Positions 15,499-21,252 of a stretch of 21,252 bases of DNA are shown one piece after another. Position 1 is the stretch's first letter. The number at the start of each line of letters is the position of its first letter. The stretch comes from a virus: the IMG/VR virus record IMGVR_UViG_3300047553_000960, positions 1 through 21,252 of that record; one strand, 5' to 3'. The notes under the pieces were generated by a model, which was not told the DNA's origin, did no database searches, and saw nothing but the letters and a program-made list of their open reading frames with translations. The position numbers were made by a program, and so were the translations under genes.

Positions 15499-18400
15499 TT
15501 ATTCCGATATCAATATGTTGTCATTGGAGATAATCTTCATTCCTTTTGGATGAAATATTTCATTATTATCTCCCCAGGTAGATAAAATATTTCCTGAAGT
15601 ATTTATCAAGTGCAACCTTGAATTTTGTCCATTATTAATAACATCATCAGTTAGCACATAGAAGTTTGAATAGTCAGTTGCAGGTCCAGGAAGAGCTTTG
15701 ACTACATCGTTATTGAAAGTTAGTTTTGTCTCAATAAACCCATTAGATATATTATAAACTAATAATTTTCCTGTATCTGTTGTATCAAATGCCGGACAAC
15801 CTAATAATACATTTCCGCTATTCATCAAGTAAGCAGAACCTAATTTGTTATCATAAAACTTAGCTACATCAGATGTTATTTGCCATTTTCTAGTTAAAGT
15901 ATCATCATCAGAGAAACAAATAACTGCATCAGAATGAGATTGAGCTATCACTAGGAGACTATCAGCTTCATGGTATTGAACGCTGATTGGATTATAAATA
16001 TTTTCAAAATAAATAGGTCCGACTAATAAATCCAATAATACTGTGTCAGATTGATTATTTGGTCCATACATTACTGTTGTTGAAATAGCACTGTCTGAAT
16101 TAAAATCAGTAACATTATTTACTGTTGAATTTGTGGTGCTTAATCCAGTAGTTATTGTTTGAGTTCCAGTTACAGAAGTGCTTATTCCAGCATAGAACTG
16201 TTCAGTTCTATTAGTTGTTGAAACTGTGCTTTCTGGGATTACTGCTGAAAGCGGATCAGTCCCGTTGATGCTATTTCCAGAGTTAACAAAACAATTTTTA
16301 TCTAATCTTACTTGTCTGTTAGTTGCATTCTGTATAGCTGAAACTAAAGCTAATCCTTCAACAGTATCTTTTATTTTCAATTCGTAAGTAGCAGATAATG
16401 AAAATATTGGATTTGAATAAGATCCATCAATTCTTACATCGTCAGCTCTAACTGTAGTACCATCAAAAATAATATATATTTTAGTCAAGTCTACAAAAGA
16501 AATGTTTTGCGAAAAGGCTAAAAATATTTTTCTTGTTGTTGGATTGAATGTTGCAGATAAAGCAACAAAATCTCTAGATTGTAATTTTAATCTAATGTTG
16601 CCTTGAATAACTTTTGTGAAGTTACCATCAATGTCAGTTACAATCACTCTGTCATTTTTAGTATCACAGATTACATTACCACCAGTAGATAAAGCTTGAT
16701 AATCAGATGGTGAATTGAAACCATAGCTTGTTGTTTTAAGAAAGACTTGAGTAGGGGTCAGGTAATTTCTAAGTGTAGAATTGTCAATACCATCTTCAAT
16801 AGTGCTTTCAGAAGTATTATTTGCAGCAGAAATAAGAGAATTATTTCTTAAGTAAATCCAATTGCCTACAGAGGAAGTATCAAAGATCTTAAGATAGTTT
16901 GTATCATCAGGATTAGTTGTTCCATAGCCTACGTTCTTGTTATAGTACGCATCACTTATCCATCCAAATTTTTGAAGAGAAACATCTGTGGTGTTTCTAT
17001 CGTATGTTCTTGTTGTAGCTGAACCTGATGCTGAATAATTTATTCTCAGACTATTTACTATAGGTGCTAAATCCTGATTTTGTGTTGAATACAGATTGAA
17101 TAACACGTCAAGATATCTTCCTTGATTTGAATTTACATCAGGAGTAGCTTGAATAACATCTGATGTGCTAACTGTTTTTAGATTATAGAAAACATCAGAA
17201 TTGGTATTTGATCTTGTTTGGATAGTGTATTTAGATCCAGCAGGTTGGTCAACATCAAATTCAACTAGGTTGTATTGAGTAGTAGTGTCTCCAGAATCAA
17301 ATCTAAGTAAAAAACTTCCACTCTTATATTTGTATTCATCATTCCATACAAATACTGATGTGTTAACTTCAGATGGGGCTCTTCTTGCTAAGATTAGATC
17401 ATCATAATCTCCAGAAGAATTAACATCGCTTTCGGACGGGGTAAGCAATTCAAACTTTACTTGCTTTTCTGCATTCCATCCATTATTAGTTGCAAAATAA
17501 AATCCATATCCATGAACTGACTTCTTGAGACTACTATCACCAAAATCAGAAAGAAGAATATTTTTATAAGCACTTGTTCCAGCTATCATTCCTGTAACAG
17601 TATCGTCAAATATCTTTACATTATCTACAGGGCTAATATAAATGATAGAACTACCAGCTCCAGAAGTGTTAGGAGCAAATTCTATCTTCTGGTCATATAG
17701 TAATCCAGGATCAGTGTTTCCAGAACCAACAACAAGGAACATATAAATATTTCCTAACGCTGCTGTTGTTTCTCCCAATCCAGAAGAAAAACCAATTCCT
17801 ATCCTAGATGCACTTTCAAGAGATAGTGGTTGATCAAACAAAGTATAAGTGTACATTTTAGTGTCAACTTTGACTTTATTTGATGAAAAGGATGTAGTGA
17901 ATACTAAACCAGAATTCCAGTTATTTGCACTATCAAAAATGCTTGAAACTGGACCGTTGAAACTTCTATAGTTCAATGGAGTATCTAAGGTGAAACTTCC
18001 TGTAGTTGCTGATCCAGAAATAGCAATATTATTAAAATAATTTATCGAACTTCCTAGTGAAGATGCAGTTGTTTTAGCACTTAGGAAATCATTCAATACT
18101 ACAAAACTTTTATCACCAACAAATGTAGAACTTATGACACTCCCACTAATTCCTGACCCTGAATTTCTTGGTGATGTGTCTCTAATATCTGCAAGGGTGT
18201 ATGCAGATGGAACTGAAGTTTTTTGTGCAAAATTAGCAGTATTTCCAGTTGAAGCATTGGAAAAATTATTAGGAAAAATACCAGGAACATAGACTAATGT
18301 ATTGATCTGACTTGAATCAATATATGTCATCCCTGTTCCACCTGATTTTTTCAAAGCAATAAGCATCTGCAATCTGTTAGCTATAGATAAATCAGAAAGT

Positions 18401-19164
18401 GTGTAAGTTGTATCTTCTGAAACGATATCTAATAAAAGAGTTTCAAGTTCAGTGTGAGTAAGATTGCCTTTATCTTGTAAAGTGTCGTGAGATATTTCTG
18501 GAAGTCTTGAGCTGTCTAATACTCCAGTTGTAATTTTTGAAGCATCTACATAATCAATATTGTCAGATGATAATAAATTTTTTACTTCTTTTGACAAATC
18601 TACAGGGGTGGGATTGTTGCTTCCTCCAACATGCTTGTGATTAGTTAACAAAGAAGACAATGAAGCAAATAAACTTATATCCTGTCTTCCACTATCATCA
18701 ACTGTAATAAGTCCGTTAATTACATCAACATCAATTTGACCTAAAAAGATATAGTTTACTGTATCATTAAGCTGTGTTAGTGATGCTACGAAATCTACAT
18801 CACCAGTAACTGAAGTATCTGAGTTTTCATATGCATATACATACAGTCTAGTAGAAGAAACATTTGCTGGTATTGTAGGAAGTGTTACATCTTTACTTGA
18901 TGCTGTTGTTGCATATTTATAAGAAACATGTCCTTTACCAGAAGTAATCTGTATTTTTGTTGTTTTAAATTCGTTAGCAAATGTCTTTATTCTCCAAGAT
19001 GGTGTATTAGGATCATCTTCCAAAACACCATTCTTGAAAATTTGGTAAAGATTATATATCTGATTTTCAATAGCTTTAAATCTAAGCTCGTCTAAATCGA
19101 TATTTTCTGAAAGATCTTGGTTTGGTTCAATGTATCCAAAACCATATATTGGAGTATTTCCCAT
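15499..19164 (-). CDS. Large tail protein with HKH module, GRYL jelly roll and C-terminal NHL-type propeller
   Basis: 1221 aa; ATG 19164 overlaps the preceding TAA (TAATG), with AAGAGAAG upstream. Residues 1-240 are a module also seen in the partial gene at the left edge: NLYQIFKNGVL, LGQIDVD, HKHVGGSNNPTPVDL, then DASKITTGVLDSSRLPEISH. Residues 250-590 are beta-rich and unassigned. Residues 590-710 resemble a jelly roll (GRYLDVLFNLYS, APIVNSLRINY) also found near the end of the 1798-aa protein. Residues 815-852 are an NHL-type blade (DTKNDRVIVTDIDGN). An Ig-like insertion follows at about 865-1045 (KIFLAFSQNISFVD), and further blades run from 1056 to the end (INTSGNILSTWG, FHPKGMKI). The protein stops in mid-blade at ILISE. 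A virion structural or adhesion role near the baseplate is inferred. Confidence 0.75.
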   Translation of the reverse strand: MGNTPIYGFGYIEPNQDLSENIDLDELRFKAIENQIYNLYQIFKNGVLEDDPNTPSWRIKTFANEFKTTKIQITSGKGHVSYKYATTASSKDVTLPTIPANVSSTRLYVYAYENSDTSVTGDVDFVASLTQLNDTVNYIFLGQIDVDVINGLITVDDSGRQDISLFASLSSLLTNHKHVGGSNNPTPVDLSKEVKNLLSSDNIDYVDASKITTGVLDSSRLPEISHDTLQDKGNLTHTELETLLLDIVSEDTTYTLSDLSIANRLQMLIALKKSGGTGMTYIDSSQINTLVYVPGIFPNNFSNASTGNTANFAQKTSVPSAYTLADIRDTSPRNSGSGISGSVISSTFVGDKSFVVLNDFLSAKTTASSLGSSINYFNNIAISGSATTGSFTLDTPLNYRSFNGPVSSIFDSANNWNSGLVFTTSFSSNKVKVDTKMYTYTLFDQPLSLESASRIGIGFSSGLGETTAALGNIYMFLVVGSGNTDPGLLYDQKIEFAPNTSGAGSSIIYISPVDNVKIFDDTVTGMIAGTSAYKNILLSDFGDSSLKKSVHGYGFYFATNNGWNAEKQVKFELLTPSESDVNSSGDYDDLILARRAPSEVNTSVFVWNDEYKYKSGSFLLRFDSGDTTTQYNLVEFDVDQPAGSKYTIQTRSNTNSDVFYNLKTVSTSDVIQATPDVNSNQGRYLDVLFNLYSTQNQDLAPIVNSLRINYSASGSATTRTYDRNTTDVSLQKFGWISDAYYNKNVGYGTTNPDDTNYLKIFDTSSVGNWIYLRNNSLISAANNTSESTIEDGIDNSTLRNYLTPTQVFLKTTSYGFNSPSDYQALSTGGNVICDTKNDRVIVTDIDGNFTKVIQGNIRLKLQSRDFVALSATFNPTTRKIFLAFSQNISFVDLTKIYIIFDGTTVRADDVRIDGSYSNPIFSLSATYELKIKDTVEGLALVSAIQNATNRQVRLDKNCFVNSGNSINGTDPLSAVIPESTVSTTNRTEQFYAGISTSVTGTQTITTGLSTTNSTVNNVTDFNSDSAISTTVMYGPNNQSDTVLLDLLVGPIYFENIYNPISVQYHEADSLLVIAQSHSDAVICFSDDDTLTRKWQITSDVAKFYDNKLGSAYLMNSGNVLLGCPAFDTTDTGKLLVYNISNGFIETKLTFNNDVVKALPGPATDYSNFYVLTDDVINNGQNSRLHLINTSGNILSTWGDNNEIFHPKGMKIISNDNILISE
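18631..18639 (-). other. His-Lys-His motif of shared N-terminal module (copy in 1221-aa gene)
   Basis: Codons 176-178 encode HKH, followed by VGGSNNPTPVDL. The partial gene has HKH then LGETNTPSKIDL at 802-810. In both proteins the motif comes after an LG-x-I beta strand and before an ASKI...G...H segment. Confidence 0.6.
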
Positions 19165-19391
19165 TATTTAACTTCTCTTGGTTTGTATTCTGATGTAACT
19201 TTTTCTACACCCCAATTAGAAAATCCCCATCTTAAAATGCCAGTTTCTTCATCAAAGTTTGTATTCTTCAATCTTCCTATTTGAAGTTGATTACTTACAG
19301 GAGAACGAAATGATACTCCAGCTTCCATGTTATTTTTTTGTTCACGAAGCTTTTCAGTAACAACAGATTGAAGTGAAATAAATTTTGGCAT
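19164..19391 (-). CDS. Small conserved-position hypothetical protein, 75 aa
   Basis: ATG 19391 overlaps the hub gene's TAA, and its own TAA overlaps the next ATG, so it is embedded by one-base TAATG overlaps on both sides. GAAGGA at 19401-19406 gives a good Shine-Dalgarno with 9-nt spacing. The protein is polar and mildly basic, with a possible short helix at 6-20 (SLQSVVTEKLREQKN) and a beta-like second half (GILRWGFSNWGVEKV). There is no membrane segment or known motif. Because it follows a hub-like gene it may be a small baseplate or hub component, but I recognise no family. Confidence 0.8.
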   Translation of the reverse strand: MPKFISLQSVVTEKLREQKNNMEAGVSFRSPVSNQLQIGRLKNTNFDEETGILRWGFSNWGVEKVTSEYKPREVK

Positions 19392-21238
19392 TACTCAAGA
19401 TCCTTCATTAATATTGGAATGTTTGCACCAGAAATATCTGCTGTAATTATGTTTTCACCTTTGTTGAAATTGTAAGTAAGATTGTCGTATATATACCAGT
19501 CGGTATAATCTGAGTTATTATTATTCAAAATTTCAATTTTGAATCTTCCGTGGAAATTCAAAGGTCTAGTGACATAACATTCAAAGTTAATAGTGCTAAT
19601 AGGTTGCTTAGCTAATTTTATATAGTTTGTATGTAACCATTGCAAAACTTCATAATCAGGAACAATGAATTTTTGCAAAGATGCTACTAAATATTTTCTA
19701 AAACCAATATAGTGCGTCCTACCATTAACGATATCTGGGACTGGAGAAATTAAACCATCGATATATGTATCAAATGGTTCATATGCTTCAGCTGCTAAAA
19801 ATCCAGTAATAGCACTACCAAATGTTTTTACTCCAGCTGATAGAGTTTTCATATCAGTAGTAGTTGTAAATTGATTAGTAAGTAATCCATGCCAGTCTGG
19901 AACATAACTTAGATTTGCATCATTTCCAGGCAAATTACTATTGGCTGTCAATGTAAATCCATCTAAGTCAAAGCCTGTAAATTTAAAATCTGTATCTGAA
20001 TTATTGTTTCTTGATTCTAACACAAATCCATATTCTTCAGCCCATCTAAATGTAGGTAAACCTGCTGGATCATTTAGTCTTTCAAGAAGTGTGTTGATTT
20101 TATCTCCAACTTTGTCAGTGATATTAATCTTTATAAGTTCTTGATTATTTACTGAGTTTGAGTTTAGTCTCAATCCTAACCCACTTATATTTGTAGGTAT
20201 TCCTTCGAAGTATTCCCAAAAACCAGCACAGGTAATCATGGCATCAATTGCAAGATCATGTCTCATACCAGCAATTAACATATTTTGTTCAAAATAAATA
20301 TTGTCCAAAGTATAACTACCTATATCTTCACAAGTTAATGTCAAAGTTGATTGAGATCCAGTTCTAGTGTAAGTTGTATTAGTTATAAAACCTTGAAAAT
20401 ATGTATGAAGCTCACCACCGTACCCTGCTGATAGATTGATAATTATCAAGTTATTTTCAATCAAATCAATAATATTTTTACTAATAGGACTTTGGTCCAT
20501 ATTTACAAGTACAACAGTTGCAGACTTTCTGATGCGAGATTTATTTGAATTTTGAGTAGAACATCTTACAGTCCAAGATTGTAAAAATTCAGTTATGTCT
20601 CCACCTAACTGAGCTGGTATAGGTTGTAATAATCCAGCTATAGGCAGTGGAAGTCCAGATATTGAGCCAGTAAATCCATTATATGCACCCTCAAAGGTTC
20701 CAGCTGCTTTTTGTGCAGCTGGGTGTGGAGTTTCAATTTGTAAGAAGGCTGGTCCTTCAATGGTTGTGTTCCAGTATATTGGAATAAAGTAATATTTTTT
20801 TGTATTATTTTCTTTTACTTCATGTCCATCGTAAGCAAATGGAGCAATGTTTTGTGGAATTCTAAGATCTGAATAAAAAGATACATTCTTATCTTCAGGA
20901 TGACTTTTATTAAATCTAAGACCTCCATTTTGACTAAATCTGTGTCCGCTATTTATGAAATATTGAAATATAAAAGGAATGTTTAAGCTATTTGAGCCAG
21001 TAGCTGTAAGAGAAGCTACTACATAGTTTGAAAAGCTTTTTTGACTTGGCGTGTCATTTACAAAATTATTAAATATCAAAGCTGAGTATCTAAACTTAGC
21101 TACTACATTTGAAAAGAATATTGATATTCCTGTATCTGGAGGGCATAAAATTTCTTTTCCTGTTGAACCAGTATTAGCATCTCCAAATGGAACAATTGTA
21201 TTCCATTGTGAAGGGTCTGCATTAAATCCAATCATCAT
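19391..21238 (-). CDS. Probable tail/baseplate hub protein (gpD/gp27-like core), 615 aa
   Basis: The start is ATG 21238, with a second ATG directly after it. The frame is also open to the right edge, so a longer N-terminus is not excluded. Residues 1-170 are a beta-rich extension. Residues 175-213 are Gly/Pro/Ala-rich and hydrophobic. Residues 220-340 fit the hub barrel of late control D/gp27-like proteins: a strand ATVVLVNMD, NLIIINLSAGYGG, YFQGFITNT, STLTLTCEDIGSYTL, then a helix GMRHDLAIDAMITCAGF. Residues 545-610 look like the closing beta domain (RFKIEILNNNNSD, WYIYDNLTYN). At 615 aa it is much longer than P2 gpD or T4 gp27 (nearer 390 aa). Such hubs join the tail tube to the spike. The assignment rests on motif pattern, not an alignment, and a different tail-tip protein is possible. 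Confidence 0.6.
   Translation of the reverse strand: MMIGFNADPSQWNTIVPFGDANTGSTGKEILCPPDTGISIFFSNVVAKFRYSALIFNNFVNDTPSQKSFSNYVVASLTATGSNSLNIPFIFQYFINSGHRFSQNGGLRFNKSHPEDKNVSFYSDLRIPQNIAPFAYDGHEVKENNTKKYYFIPIYWNTTIEGPAFLQIETPHPAAQKAAGTFEGAYNGFTGSISGLPLPIAGLLQPIPAQLGGDITEFLQSWTVRCSTQNSNKSRIRKSATVVLVNMDQSPISKNIIDLIENNLIIINLSAGYGGELHTYFQGFITNTTYTRTGSQSTLTLTCEDIGSYTLDNIYFEQNMLIAGMRHDLAIDAMITCAGFWEYFEGIPTNISGLGLRLNSNSVNNQELIKINITDKVGDKINTLLERLNDPAGLPTFRWAEEYGFVLESRNNNSDTDFKFTGFDLDGFTLTANSNLPGNDANLSYVPDWHGLLTNQFTTTTDMKTLSAGVKTFGSAITGFLAAEAYEPFDTYIDGLISPVPDIVNGRTHYIGFRKYLVASLQKFIVPDYEVLQWLHTNYIKLAKQPISTINFECYVTRPLNFHGRFKIEILNNNNSDYTDWYIYDNLTYNFNKGENIITADISGANIPILMKDLE
19401..19406 (-). promoter_or_regulatory. 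Shine-Dalgarno GAAGGA of the 75-aa gene
   Basis: It lies inside the last codons of the hub-like gene, 9 nt before ATG 19391. This is the best ribosome binding site visible in the window and supports the small gene as real. Confidence 0.65.
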
Positions 21239-21252
21239 GATAGGTCCAACAA
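21235..21252 (-). CDS. Possible C-terminal end of the gene upstream of the hub protein (5 codons)
   Basis: In one minus-strand frame the last bases read LLDLS and then TGA at 21237-21235. This TGA would overlap the hub gene's ATG as ATGA. Such overlaps fit the tight packing elsewhere, but five codons are too few to prove a gene. Confidence 0.25.
   Translation of the reverse strand: MLDLS

Overview
The window is AT-rich (roughly one third G+C by eye). It is almost wholly coding on the minus strand: eight same-strand genes, one cut by the left edge, with the largest gap 56 bp. I see no tRNA, rRNA, CRISPR array, insertion sequence, integrase or convincing promoter or terminator. Seven of the eight products are built from beta-structured modules typical of phage tails: a tail-hub-like protein, beta-propellers, PA14, SwmB-type and Ig-like repeats, lectin-like jelly rolls, and a tail repeat with LVKNQ...NGIY motifs. 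The best reading is part of the tail/baseplate/adhesion gene block of a large tailed phage (Caudoviricetes, possibly a jumbo phage) or a related prophage. The host cannot be named from this sequence. All long frames stay open under the standard bacterial code, so there is no sign of stop-codon recoding.

Layout in transcription order (right to left). A 615-aa hub-like protein (21238-19391) is followed by a 75-aa small protein (19391-19164). Next is a 1221-aa protein (19164-15499) with an N-terminal 'HKH' module and a C-terminal NHL-type propeller. A 320-aa protein of unknown function (15496-14534) follows, then a 56-bp gap. After it come a 1451-aa protein with a non-ATG start (14477-10122), a 991-aa propeller protein (10122-7147, start revised from the longest frame), and a 1798-aa protein (7144-1748) with SwmB-like repeats, a seven-bladed propeller and a PA14 domain. 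The last is a partial gene of at least 580 aa (1740 to the left edge) that repeats the HKH module of the 1221-aa protein.

The genes are tightly coupled. Three junctions are TAATG one-base overlaps, two are 2-bp gaps, one is a 7-bp gap in which the upstream stop lies inside the next Shine-Dalgarno, and the right-edge junction looks like an ATGA overlap. Co-transcription as late structural genes is the natural inference. The hub protein would sit at the tail tip, and the five large proteins would form baseplate-attached fibres or an adhesion apparatus. Their modules are reused between neighbours: the LVKNQ repeat occurs four times in three proteins, the HKH module in two, a 'GRYLQ' jelly roll in two, and propellers in three. 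Several domains are nested inside others. This nesting and sharing, rather than any single gene, is the most notable thing here. I recognise no lysozyme, depolymerase, peptidase or fibre chaperone.
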